Positions 44,426 to 55,816 of a DNA stretch of 64,000 nucleotides are shown here, in pieces. The notes beneath the pieces are model-generated. The model was not told the origin of the DNA, searched no databases, and saw only the letters and a program-made list of their open reading frames with translations. The position numbers and the translations under genes are program-made. How positions within the stretch are numbered: position 1 is the first letter of the stretch; each line of letters starts with the position of its first letter. Where the stretch lies: positions 186,001 to 250,000 of the forward strand of contig CATKHK010000063.1 in the NCBI GenBank assembly GCA_949751835.1, written 5' to 3'. This DNA is from Blepharisma japonicum (lineage: Eukaryota; Ciliophora; Heterotrichea; Heterotrichida; Blepharismidae).

Positions 44426-45665
44426 TTTTAATATTTTAAAAATTAAGAAATTTTAGTTTTTGCATTTAAATAAGCTCAGTTTTAGTTCATAAAAAATGCC
44501 CATATAAACTTTTATACTAATTTATTTTAAACTTCCTTAATGGAGTATTTTTGACTCAGTGAAATAATCTTTTTGAAACCTTAATTTGTTGTTGATGGAT
44601 GGTTTGCATTGCCTTGGGATGTTTTGCAGTAATTAAGCGTGGAGTTTCGAGTATTATGCTTTACTTATATCCTGTATAATTGTATGAATTTATGATTCGC
44701 AATTGTAGTTAAGGAATTATATGAGTATAAAAAAAACTCACTAACTGAGGAGAAGAGTCAGAAATTAGAGCTTCTATTGCTGCTTATAATTTAAATATGG
44801 AATTTTTGAGAAAGAATACTAGCTCTCTTTTGACATAATTTGAGAGAATGAGGTTTGGCTTTATCCCATATATTTAGTAAGGATTTAAGTGTTAAAGAAT
44901 ACATAAAATTGTAGATGGTCTTAAGATAATACTTTTCACTGTAGGTTTCTTTATCTTCTGTTTGAATTATTATTGGGGCCTTTGATGAGCTTTCTGTTCG
45001 GGCTTATGCTGAACTTTCTGTTTGAATATCTATAGAATTTTCATTGGTGTTCTATCGAGATTTCTATTGGAGTTTCTGTCGTGGTTTCTGTGGATACTGT
45101 TTGAGTTTCTGATGAGGTCTCGGCTAAAATATTTGTTTAAGTTTCTTTCTGAAATTTTATGGAGATTGGCTGTGATATTGCTGGTTTCTTAGTCAAGGAT
45201 CCTTCTTTGATCATAGGAATCATGCATTATTTTTTAATTTTTTTTCAATTATTATTGGATTTTAATAATTACATAAAAAATAGTACAATAAAGACAGTAA
45301 AGTCTATTAATTCTTTTATATCCAGAAGAAAAAGCCCTTTTATATTGAATTAGTTCATAGAGGAAGTTCTTTTCATAGTGCTCACTTCATGAGATATAGG
45401 AATCTGCACAGCTGTTACTTTTCAAGCTTGTGGCTTGATCTTCTGGGAGTATATTTTACCAATTAAAAAAAATTTAGTTAGGCTTAGTCTGTCAGGATAG
45501 AAAATTATGTATTATCATTATTTTTTTAAGTGAAATTCTATGCAAATATAAGCTATTCTATATAGCAAAGACAATAATACTTTCTCATTAATAACAACTA
45601 ATTAAAAACAGATAATGCTTAAATATATATCTTAATTTAATCCAATTCTAGCAAATAAAGAGTTA
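44383..45665. other. Spacer between KE and KF
   Basis: About 1.28 kb. 44383-44730 matches 46980-47328 and 44734-45665 matches 42106-43074, the signature of the tandem duplication. At 44960-45130 (minus strand) the same decayed Thr/Ser/Glu-rich repeat is better preserved (for example ETSSETQTVSTETTTETP), with stops and shifts around it. Confidence 0.6.
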
Positions 45666-47328
45666 TTAATCATAAGTATAAAAGAATGATAATTCGACTA
45701 TTGGGCCTTCAAAATTTTGGATTTTCTTTAATTCTTTTTCTTCCAAATTGAGCTCGTAATACAAAAACTTGCTTGGATGAGAATAGATGTCATAAGTTCC
45801 CAAGTATACTTTTTTATCACTTATAAGCCTATATGACTGAGCAGTAAATAAGTTTCCATCAAATTTTCCAATGTTTTTCCAAATGTATTCGTTATCATAT
45901 TCGCTTTCTCATAAGCATATTCAAGATTCGATTAAATAGACTCTTGAGTTTCCTGCAATTAAGAGCTTTTCTGTGGGTCCAGTATAAAATTCAAATTCAG
46001 TAAAGCTGCCAAGATTTATATCATACTCACATATATGCTCAAACTCAAGTGCTGATAGTATAATTCTCTGCTTAAAAGGAACTGCTGAACTCGATGTACA
46101 AAGTTGGCTTGGCAAAGGGGGTAATCGGGTCCATTTATTTTTGATTAAATCAAATTTTCGATTAAAAGTTTCTTCTTCTATAAAAGCAGGGAAGCCATTT
46201 CCGAAAGATGGATTAATCTTAAGAGGTCCCATTCCACCAAACATATAAACATTTTGCTGATAATAAAATATTCCTGATCTGTGAAGATAGGTAGTAGATG
46301 GTAAAATTCGTTTTATTTCGTGTGAATTTAAATCAATTATGCAAGCATAGCCAATATCTTCATTCTTATTTCCAATGCAAAACAACTCGTTGTTGGGGAG
46401 TTGAACTACGCTGACTTCATCACAAGTAAGTGTTTCATGTAAATCTATATTGATTTTGTTTTGTTGAGACTTTTCTATGTCATACACAACAAGTTCAGTT
46501 TTATTCATTTGACTGCTCATAGAATAAAGGAATTTTGAGTCTTGATAGATGTATGGAGAAAAAGACTCAGAAATCAGACCTTCTATTGTCTCTCTAATTC
46601 TGTTAGAAAAATTAGCATATACTTCAACATATCGTAAATAAGCATTCATAAATTCATTATCTTTTTCTAATAAGCTTATGAATACTTCATCATTTTGATA
46701 GGAGGAGCTTATATTTTTAAATTCAGCTTCCATCTCTTCTTTAAATTTTTCTAATTTCTCTATTTTTTGATTTTTATCCTCATAAAACTGAAGATTGATC
46801 AAATTTTGGGTTTCTTTGTTTACTTCATTTAATGCAGCCTCAATTGATAAGATGTGATCAGTTTGATTTTTTAATGATTCTATTGGGTTTATTTCCTGCT
46901 TGATATTCGTTGTTTTAATATCTGAATGAATAGTTTGCTCATTACTTCTCTTTCTTTTAGCTGTCTCAACGTTTTCCATTATAAAATAGAATGTAATAAA
47001 ATCTGAAATTAATTCATTTTTATTTTTAATATTTTAAGCTTTAAGAAATTTTAGTTTTTGCATTTAAATAAACTCAGTTTTAGTTCTTAAAAATACACTT
47101 ATAAACTTTTATACTAATTTATTTTAAACTTCCTTAATGGAATATTTTTGATTCAGTTAAATAATCTTTTTGAAACCTTAATTTGTTGTTGATGGATGGT
47201 TTGCATTGCCTTGAGATGTTTTGCAGTAATTAAGTACGGAGTTTCGAGTATTATACTTTGCTTATATCCTGTATAATTGTATGAATTTATGATTCGCGAT
47301 TGCAGTTAAGGAATTATATGAGTAAATT
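44734..47328. repeat. Segmental tandem duplication, right unit (about 2.6 kb)
   Basis: It is the second copy of 42106-44733, with KF in the place of KE. Differences seen by eye are single bases and short indels in the spacer (for example a shorter A run and fewer CTAA units), and few amino-acid changes in the genes. Confidence 0.85.
45666..46979 (-). CDS. Coiled-coil + kelch array member KF
   Basis: ATG 46979 to TAA 45666-45668, 437 residues, with TGA-Trp at 45921-45923 and shortly after. It begins MENVETAKRKRSNEQT, with the same basic patch as KE. Compared with KE it differs mainly in one surface loop between blades (FGNGFPAFIEEETF) and in scattered residues; its C-terminal part is closer to KC (CEYDINLGSFTEFEFYTG), which suggests past gene conversion or a shared ancestor with KC. 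The C-terminal block is complete (FEGPIVELSFFYTYD). The gene appears whole. Confidence 0.83.
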
Positions 47329-48197
47329 AGTGCTAATTGGGAATCAAAAATAGTGCTTGCATGCGCATGAAACACTCTCAAATCTATTTATTGCATCTAA
47401 AGATTAATTTAAAAAAATTATCAAAAATGAAAAACCTCACTGTAAAATAGTTCATGATGAAAAGCTTCTAATTATCACAACATTTCCCATCATTTAAAAC
47501 TGAATTAATTATTGTAAATCAAGAAACACAACAATTATCTATTTCTAAAGAGGAAGTAAAAGTAGCAATACATCATTTATAATAAATGAAAATATCTCCT
47601 CATTAATTTTTATTATATTTATTATAATTAATGGGGACATATGATAGAATGTTGAGATAACATCGGATAATATAAACGATGAAATTATTCAATATTTTGA
47701 AGAAGATTACTGTCAAGTAAATATAGAGTATGATAAACTCAGCCCAGCATGCTAATATACTCATATTGCTAACCATGAAATCCCCCAGCCCAAATTAACT
47801 GTGGATTTTAATTTTGCCATTTTTGAGTAAATCCAGCCCTCTATGATGGCATGTAGTACATATGCTAATTAAGCACATCAAACTCCTAAGTTGGTTCCTG
47901 GTAAATCACCAGCTATATGAATGTACGATCTGAATTTTTTGATTTTTGATAAATTTTTATGTTGAGAGTGGTACCAAGATTTAAAGCTGTAAAATTAAAA
48001 TTAGAAATTAGAGATTAATTGAATTTGCTCTTAATGAAATTAAATACAAATTGTCCGAGGATGGCGCAAGATAGAGCCATCCTCGGGCAATTTGTAGATA
48101 AGCTAACAATACATAATAATTTACATTAAAAATTCCAGCTGAATTTATTAGTTTTATCTTATACATTTAATTCAATGAAATATTAAATTAAACATTA
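46980..48197. other. Spacer between KF and KG
   Basis: About 1.2 kb. 46980-47328 is the end of the right duplication unit. 47329-48197 is unique and has no supported gene; it contains the strong hairpin at 48046-48095. Confidence 0.55.
48046..48095. repeat. Near-perfect 20-bp hairpin, 10-nt loop
   Basis: The arm at 48046-48065 pairs with 48076-48095 at all 20 positions, 19 by Watson-Crick pairs and one G-T pair (T54/G87). The core GAGGATGGC is far richer in GC than the surrounding DNA. The loop is GCAAGATAGA. It could be the fold of a small RNA, a minimal palindromic element or a cruciform; it lies 103 bp past the 3' side of KG. Confidence 0.85.
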
Positions 48198-49523
48198 TTA
48201 ATCATACTCATATTCAAAATGACTCCCTACGCTGGGGCCTTTGAAACTTTTGATTTCCTTGAGCTCCTTTTCTTTTAGATTGAACTCGTAATATAAATAC
48301 TTACTAGTAGTATGATAAATTTCAAAAACTCCAATATAAACCTTTGTACTTGTTACAACTCTATACGATTGCGCAGTAAATAATCTTTTTTCAAATTTGC
48401 TAACCCTATTCCAAATATACTCATTATCATACTCACTTTCTCATAAGCTTCCTCAAGCCTCTAATAAATAAAGTCTTGAGTTTCCAGCAATCAATAACTT
48501 TTCTGTCGGGTTCTGATGTAAATCTATTTTATGGAAACTTTCTAAGTTTATGTCGTATGAATAAATAAAATTCTCACACTCAACCCCTGTAAATAGAATT
48601 TTGTGCTTGTAAGGCACTGCTGAACACGAAGTAATTCTTCTTGGAAGTTTAGGTAATGAAACTCATTTATTTGAGATTAAATCAAATCTTTTATTGGTAC
48701 GATCTTCTTTTAATTCTAAAGGAAGAGGATTACTAGAGGAGCGTATAGGGAAAATTATAGACAGCAAACCACTAATAACGTAAACGCTTTGTTGGCAATA
48801 AATAATTCCTGATCTATTAGGATACCGTATAGATGGCAAAGTTCGCTTAATTTCATATGAATTCAAATCAATTATTCAGGCATTGCAGCTGTCTCGGTTG
48901 GATTTCCCAAAACAAAATAGCTCATTATTAGGAAGCTGAACTACGCTGACATCGTCATTAGTTAGTGGCTTAGGCAGATTAATATCGATTTTCATTTGCT
49001 GAGACTTTTCTATATCATACTGAATTAGTTTTATAGGATATATGTGGCTATTGACAGAGTAAAGAATTTTGGAATCTTCATAGAAATAAGGAGAAAAAGA
49101 TTTTTCTATTGTTCTTTTTATTGTTTTTCTAAGGGCAACAGAAAATTCATTGTAGGTTTCTGTATATTTCAAATAAATATTGCTTATTTCTTCATCTGAT
49201 TTTAATAACTGTTTGAAATTTTTATCACTTTGATAAGAAGCGTTTATATTTTGAAACTCAGTGTCTAAGGTTTCTTTGAGATTTTCTAATTCTTCGATTT
49301 TAGAATCTTTATCCTCATAAAAATTAAGCTTAATTGACCTGCTTGCTATTTCATCTTCATTTCCTAGTGTTAAATAGCATGATAAGATATGCTCGATTTT
49401 TGCATTGAGCAATTCCAATACATTTGATTTGAGCTGAGTATGCGTACTTTTATATTTTATTTGATCAAATGCAATAACTTGAGTATCGATGCTATTCTTT
49501 TCAATATTTTTTAGATTTTCCAT
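48198..49523 (-). CDS. Coiled-coil + kelch array member KG
   Basis: ATG 49523 to TAA 48198-48200, 441 residues. TGA is Trp at 48876-48878, 48663-48665 and 48447-48449 or nearby, which is why the gene falls into pieces in the standard code. Signatures: LNFYEDKDSKIEELENLKET, FSPYFYEDSKILYSVNSH, VSVVQLPNNELFCFG, IIDLNSYEIKRTLPSIRYPN, GIIYCQQSVYVISG, AVPYKHKILFTG, LIAGNSRLYLLEA and the end block (WESEYDNEYIWNRVSKFE, FKGPSVGSHFEYEYD). Compared with the KC-KF core it has Gly-Gly lost in one kelch turn (VISGL in place of MFGGL). It pairs most closely with the dead copy KH. Confidence 0.8.
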
Positions 49524-49732
49524 ATTGATTACACAGCAGAACTAATTGCATTAGCAATAAAGTCGAATAATCCATCACCAATAACTTTTTATTAATTTAA
49601 AGGCTATACAACTATATATTAGAAGCTAAAAATAATAGTAGTTTTATATGGCTAATATTAAAAACTGGTATAACTTGTTGATCTCATAAAATATACTTAG
49701 TTTTAAGAAGCAATATAAATTAAACGATATCA

Positions 49733-51468
49733 ATCATACTAATACTCATAATGTTACCCCACTTCAGGACCTTTAGTTCTTTGAATTTCCTTCATTTCCT
49801 TATATTTTAAATTGAACTCGTAATATCGAAACTTGCTCCAAGAATAAATGTCAAAAACTCTTATAAAACTTTTTTTCTTGATATAACCCTATATGGTTGA
49901 GCTCTAAAAAGCCCCCTTCCAAATCTATCAATCTGCCTCCAGGTATGCTCATTGCCATATTCGCTTTCTCGTAAGCCCCCTCAAGCCTCTATTAATTTAT
50001 ATCATACTCATAAAAGCCATCCTCACATTCAAATCCTACAATAAGAATTTTTATGCTTGAATGGCACTGCTGAACATGAAGCTAATATATCAGGCACTGG
50101 AAGTAATGAAACTCGTTTATTTGAGATTAAATCAAATTATTATTGGAATAAAATTTTATTTTCCTCTTTAAATAAAAAAGGTAAACTAGCTCTCAAAGAG
50201 GCAATAGAAATTCTTATAAGCCACCATCCATCAATGATGTAAATATTGTGTAGATAATAAAAAATTCCTGATTTTTGAGGTTATGTATAGATGGTAAAGT
50301 TCGCTTAATTTCATATGAATTTAAATCAATAATCAGGTGTTGCAGCTGTCTTCATTGGAGTTCCCAAAGCAAAATAATTCATTGTTAGGAAGTTGAATTA
50401 CAATGGCTTCGTCATTAGTTAATAGCAAAGATAGATTAATATTGATTTCGTTTGCAGACACTTTTCTATGTCATACTGAATTAATTCGGTAAAGAAGTTT
50501 AGAATCTTCATATAAATAAGGAGAAAATGATTCAGCTATTAAATTTTCGATTGTGTTCTCAGAGCTACAGAAAATTGATTGTAGGTCTCTGTATATATTA
50601 AAAAAGCATTTCTAATTTCTTCGTCTGTTTGTAGTAACCCTTTAAGCTGCTGCTCACTTTTACAAGAAGCATTTATACTTTGAAACTAACAAAATAGCAT
50701 TAATGTATATCGAGAAGTCCTCTGTAAGCCTTAGGCCACTATTATCCTCCTCCAATATCGCTTCATACTTTCTTGCTAGTCCGTATACAGCATGCACTGT
50801 GTATTTTACATGCAAAGGGCCTACACTTGTTTCTGTGGTGGGAGGATTTGAGTCACAAACTACACATCAGCGTAAGCTACCTTATAAAAAATTTGAAAAA
50901 ATTTATTCTGGTCGTTTATCAACTAAGATGGAAGCTCAAAGCTGAAGATTCCAATCCTGATATCGCGCTAAAGAATAACCTAAAACGTCTAGTGAATATC
51001 ATAAGAATAGCAGGGCTTCCCTATCTAGCTCAAAGTTTCATCTCTCTACAAGAAAAAAAACTGGCTGTGAGCAAGATATGCTGTCTACCAAATTGGCAAA
51101 AATTCAGAAGATATACAACATGAGCGCATTTTTCCCATTCTCAAGAACCCTGAATATCTTAAAATTTCTGCTAGGAGAATTGAAAAAAGGGCTGATTCGA
51201 ATTCAATTTTAAATGTATTTTGAAACTCAGCATCTAAGTTTTCTTTGAGATGCTCTAATTCTTCTATTTTAGAATTTTTATCCTCATAAGCTTAATTGAT
51301 TAATTTGCATTCCCATCCTCATTTCTTAACTATAGATGATAAGATATATTCAATTTTTGCTTTAAGTGATTCAATACATTTAATTTGAGATCAATATTTG
51401 CTTCTTTAAATTCTTTTTGATTAGCCAAAATATCAGCATTCTTATCAATTTCACTGTGATTTTTCATT
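49733..51468 (-). pseudogene. Kelch array member KH, dead copy with an insertion
   Basis: On the minus strand the family sequence can be followed from ATG 51468 (MKNHSEIDKNADILANQ) to near 49733, but in several frames. Small indels are scattered, a block of about 85 bp (the LLIAGNSR region) is missing near 49998, and 531 bp of unrelated DNA sit at 50688-51218 within the coiled-coil part. It is most like KG, its right-hand neighbour's sister. The amount of damage shows it has been without function for some time. Confidence 0.85.
50688..51218. other. 531-bp GC-richer insertion in KH, flanked by a 9-bp direct repeat
   Basis: TTTGAAACT occurs at both edges (50679-50687 and 51219-51227) and only once at the same place in the intact relative KG, as expected for a target-site duplication. 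GC is about 38-43% against less than 30% nearby. Both strands have moderately long open stretches (for example plus 50773-51123), but I recognise no protein and no terminal inverted repeats. It could be a fragment of a mobile element or of a gene. Confidence 0.65.
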
Positions 51469-51568
51469 TTTACTACAATAGAAATAACTGAATTAGCAAC
51501 AAAATCTCATAATTTATAATTTTAACAAAATTGTTAAAAATCAATAATTTATCTAAAATAATCAAGTT

Positions 51569-52804
51569 CTACCCCTCAGTTTGGGCTTTAAAACTTTGAA
51601 TTTCTTTAAATTTCTTTTTTACCAAATCGAATTCAAAATATGAAAATGTTTTATCATCATAATTATTAACGCATCCAAAATAGACTTTTCTCTTATTTTC
51701 AACTCTATAAAACTGTTCATTTGGCAATCCTATATATAGCCAATCTATTTTATTTCACACATATTCATTATCAGGCTGGCTTTCCCATATGCTCATTTGA
51801 ATTTCCAATAAATAAACTCTAGAATTTCCAGTTAGAAGTAAAATTCTGGTATGCTCTATATTGAAATCAATTTCTGAAAAACCATTTAAAGCTATATCGT
51901 ACTCATATATATAGTTTTTAGACTCATTTCCTGCGATTAGGACTTTGTTTTTAAAAGGCACTGCAGAGCATGAAGTCAATAGCTCTGGGAGTGGTGATAA
52001 ACTTACTCATTTTTCCAAGATTAAATCAAATCTTTTGTTGAGAGTCCTTAGTTTAGAAAAACTTTTGAAGGGTAATCTAAAATCATCATCATGATCACAT
52101 CTTCCTCCAATAATGTAAACATTTTTCTGGTAATAAAATATTCCTGATTTGTAGTTATAGTAAATTGAAGGTAAAATTCGTTTTATTGTATATGAATTTA
52201 AATCAATAATGCATGTGATAGGGGAATTTGAACAATATTTCGCTAAGAAAAATAATTCATTGTTTGGAAGGAGGACTGTCAAGATATCACTTATTCGTGA
52301 CCCAAAGAAATCAATATTGATTTTATTTTGCTGCGATTTTTCTATATCATATTGAAAAAGTTCGCAATCACTGGCCATATTATCAAATAAAAAAAGAAAT
52401 TTAGCATCCTCGTATATATAGGGAGAGCAAGACTCAGCTTTTAGGCTTTCTATTGTTTCTCTTATTTTCCTAGAATAATCATTATAAGTTTCAATATATT
52501 TTATGTAAATATCGCGAACTTCATGTTCTGTCTGAAGTAAATTTATCAAATTTTGATCACTTTGATAAGAAATTTTTATGTTTTGAAACATAGCTTCAGA
52601 GCTTATTTTAATTGCTTCTAATTTATCTATTTCTAGATCATTGCTCTCATAAAATTTAAGTTTAATTGATTCATTTGTCTTTTGGTTTATATTTGCCAAA
52701 GCACGCTTTCTTGATAAGATGTTATCAATTTTGATTTTAAAGGACCTAAGCTCCTTTAATTTTAGTTCGGCACAAGAGTACAAATTTTTTGATTCACTGA
52801 TCAT
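51569..52804 (-). CDS. Coiled-coil + kelch array member KI
   Basis: ATG 52804 (MISESKNLYS) to TAG 51569-51571, 411 residues; an open stretch continues upstream to 52873 but relatives start at the equivalent of 52804. TGA is Trp at 52007-52009 and 51755-51757. The layout is that of the array: LKFYESNDLEIDKLEAIK, SCSPYIYEDAKFLFL, VLLPNNELFFLA, CIIDLNSYTIKRILPS, GIFYYQKNVYIIGG, AVPFKNKVLIAGN, LLLTGNSRVYLLEI and an end block with VYFGCVNNYDD and FEFDLVKKKFKEIQSF. It is a divergent, intact member at the edge of the array, facing away from the GTPase gene GA with 263 bp between the two start codons. Confidence 0.8.
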
Positions 52805-53051
52805 TTTAGTATATTTTCCAATTAATATACTATAACTTTTATTCCCATTTAAGTGAAAATAATAAATTTTCAAGTAGTTAACTCAAAAGCCTTAAATCTA
52901 TTTAAAGAATTTTTATAAAATTCTTTTAAATAAAATCGCTGCATGCAAGTAAATATGAGAGTATAAAAATATAAAATTATTTATTATAAATAAAGTGTAG
53001 AAAATTTTTCATAGACTTTAATCATTTTTTAAGATTTATGGATGCTCACTG

Positions 53052-53067
53052 ATTATAATAATTTATT
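53052..53067 (+). promoter_or_regulatory. 5' leader shared by GA and GB
   Basis: ATTATAATAATTTATT precedes ATGAGATCTGG in both GA (53052-53067) and GB (55801-55816). Further upstream the two spacers differ, so this short block has either been kept by selection or marks the edge of the GA/GB duplication. Confidence 0.4.
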
Positions 53068-55476
53068 ATGAGATCTGGAAGATTTGATGCAGCGCAAAAA
53101 GTCCTTGGGATGCTTTTTCCCGAAAATTTCAGAGATCGCTTAGAAAGCCTAAAGCAAGATATCATAGCGCAATCAGGGATTTCTGAGATAAAAATTGAGG
53201 ACTCCAAATATTTACCTCACACTTTTGAATTCTTAATAACTGGCGATACCAATAATATTATCTCCGCGAGTAGCGTTATTTTTAGCAGTTTTATCCCAGA
53301 TCCATTAAGCAAAACAAGAATGGATGTACTTATTCCTGAACAAAGTGTAGGCACAGTTATAGGCACAAAAGGATCAAATATAAGCATGATTTGCCAAAAT
53401 ACAAAAACAAAAATAGGTATTAATAAGTATTCTCCAACATCACAAGTAGGCACTATTGATGGCACTTTCGAGGCAATTCTAAAAGCAATGGAACATATAA
53501 TTGAGTTTATTTATGAAAAACCTAGAAGAGCAAGTAGCGCAGCTAGGCCTATTGGTCATACAAGGCCTGGCTCATCAGCATCAAGACAACCTTCAGTAAC
53601 AAGGCCATATTATAATTATAATAACTTTGAACACAAAGTTGAGAGGGAAACAGTTGAAGAAATAACGAAAATGATAACAGTCCCTCAAAGTAAGGTATGA
53701 TTGATTTTAGAACAAGATATGGGTGGACTTAAAAGACTGAAAGATATGTCAGAATGTAATATTACCCTACATGATTCTGAAGGCGGAGATATGAAAATCT
53801 TTCAAGTAAAAGGGATGCCTTTAAAAGTCGAGATGGCTATTGAGCTGATAAAAGCAAAGACTAACCAGCTGAAGCCGAATGAGATTGATGAAAATTCTAA
53901 AACAAGGGGTAGAGAAAGCTGGAGAAATAGAGAAAACCCTTCTAGAGAGCCAGAAGAATATGAAGAAGAAAAAAAGATCCCACTTATAGAAGATTTTACA
54001 AGGCTTAATATCGCAAGAAACCAAAAAGCTGTTTCACTAGTTATTGGACAAACAGGATCTGGAAAATCCACATTTATCAACTATCTCACTAACTTTTTCA
54101 GAAAAGGGTCTCTCAATAATAGAAAAATCGCAATCCCAACTAAAGCTTTACCACAAACAGAAAGAGATTTTAACCACACAGAAAGGCTGATAAGCTCAGA
54201 ACATTCTCAAACAAATAATTGCTGCCCATATGAGTTTACCGACCTAGAAAGCTCAAGCACTTTTATTTTTATTGATACTCCTGGTATAGGTGATACCCGA
54301 GGAGTCGAGCAAGATGACGAAAATATTCAAAAAATAATACAAGAAGTTTTAAATTATAGAGAAATCAATGCAATTATAATTGTTCAAAATGGCAGTGAAG
54401 CTAGAAATACTGCAAGTATAAAATATTGCTTGACCAAACTCAGGAACTCTCTTCCAGCACTTGTAGAAACTAATATAATACTTATCCTTACAAATTGTCC
54501 AATTACTTCAAACTTTAATGCTGATTCTTTACAAATAGTTCCAAGAACAACAATTCTGATGGACAACAATGCGCTTAATATTATTAATCTACAAAGTCTT
54601 AACAAATTCCAGCTAAATCACTTGCAATTAAACTGAAATAACTCTATGCTAAAAATCAAAGAACTAGTCGAATTTATCTGTACAATGGATACTGTAGGCA
54701 CAGGAGTATTTCAAAAAATGATTGATGAGGTAAGTATCGCAAAGCAAAATTTCCTTGACGCACAATCTCAGCTTACTAACCTTTACAATTTAAGGGAAAA
54801 GTTAGAAGAAGTGAGAGGACTAAAACAATCAGCATTAAGCGGCGCTAGAGCATATGAGAATTATATAAAAACAGAAACAGTTTGGCAGACTGAATGAATT
54901 GAGAGTCCAGATGTTCACAAAGTTTGTCCAACTCATAGTTCATTAGGTCGTTCAAACGGTATAAAAAAAATTAGAAGAAAAAAACCCACAGTTAGGAGGA
55001 CAATCTATAAGACGAAAAGAGTTTTATGCAAAAGATGCGGTCTAAAAAAAACTGCCCATTATCATACTAGAAGAGTTCCAGTGAGAGTCCAAAGATCATT
55101 GCAAACTATCCTCAATGAGGTTAGGGCAAGAACTCCAGTACAGGTCCAAAAATCAGTCCAAAGAGTAGATTATGATGCTAAGGAAAAATATGACAAGCAT
55201 ACAGCACAAGCTAATATATTAAGAATACAAGAATCAAATTGTGAAAAAGACATAAAATTAGTAGAAAAATCAATAGAGGATACGAAAATGAAAATTAGGA
55301 CTGCTGTTAGGAATTTAAGGGCAATTGCTCCAAATTATAACATCGCTGAAGAAATTGATGGAATTCTCCAAGAGGCAAGAATGCAGCTGAAAATAGATAG
55401 TGCACCAAAAGAAAGGGCTAAAACAAGGATTGTTATAAGAGTGCTTGAAGAAATCTACAATAATCTTTTAGGATAA
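53068..55476 (+). CDS. KH-domain + AIG1/GIMAP-like GTPase GA
   Basis: One frame of 802 residues crosses TGA-Trp codons at 53698-53700, 54634-54636 and 54895-54897. Residues about 20-75 look like half a KH domain; residues about 86-155 are a canonical KH (IPEQSVGTVIGTKG, GxxG at 99-102); a third, degenerate KH (about 205-270) lacks GxxG. The G domain follows: P-loop GQTGSGKS (about 327-334), DTPGIGDTRG, and a long helical tail after WNNSMLKIKELVEFI. The C-terminal Cys/His module found in the relatives (TVC...CHxxC...HYHT) is eroded to CKRCGLKKTAHYHTRR. AIG1-like GTPases of this type occur in many eukaryotes and are often linked to immunity; KH suggests binding of RNA or ssDNA. The function is inferred. 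Stop TAA. Confidence 0.75.
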
Positions 55477-55816
55477 AAAATTCAATTTCTATAACTTTTG
55501 TTTAATGATTTGTAGTTTTTTAATAAAATTTTTATGAAAATTTCCTTTATAGTAGTTTTGTTGATACTTTAATCTCAATTTCCTTTCCTGCTATAAATTT
55601 ATGCTAAAATATTGAGTATTATTGGATAATTTTATCAAATGCATTTAAATTAACAGCAGAACTGATTATATAAAAATTTCATTATATAGAGTTTTGAACC
55701 ATTTTACAGATTTATAATTTTATTATGGCTTATTGACCATAAAAAGCAGGCGGGCCTATTCCAAGCCTATAAATTACTAGGAGGAATAAGACCTTTTATT
55801 ATTATAATAATTTATT
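55477..55816. other. Spacer between GA and GB
   Basis: About 340 bp. AT-rich except for a GC-rich patch at 55749-55795 (GGCGGGCCTATTCC, ACTAGGAGGAATAAG, parts of which are inverted copies of each other). No gene is seen. Confidence 0.5.

Larger units (their letters stand above)
42106..44733. repeat. Segmental tandem duplication, left unit (about 2.6 kb)
   Basis: It holds the right part of the KD-KE spacer, all of KE and the left part of the KE-KF spacer. It matches 44734-47328 nearly throughout; starts of KE and KF are 2597 bp apart. The right edge of both copies is the sequence GGAATTATATGAGTA, after which they differ; the left edge is an ACTCACTAAC run that varies in number of CTAA units. 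Confidence 0.85.

Noticed and set aside
35632-52804. Kelch array as an assembly artefact
   Set aside because: Members differ throughout, spacers are distinct apart from the 2.6-kb duplication, and damage differs from copy to copy, so most copies must be real; only the duplication needs read support.
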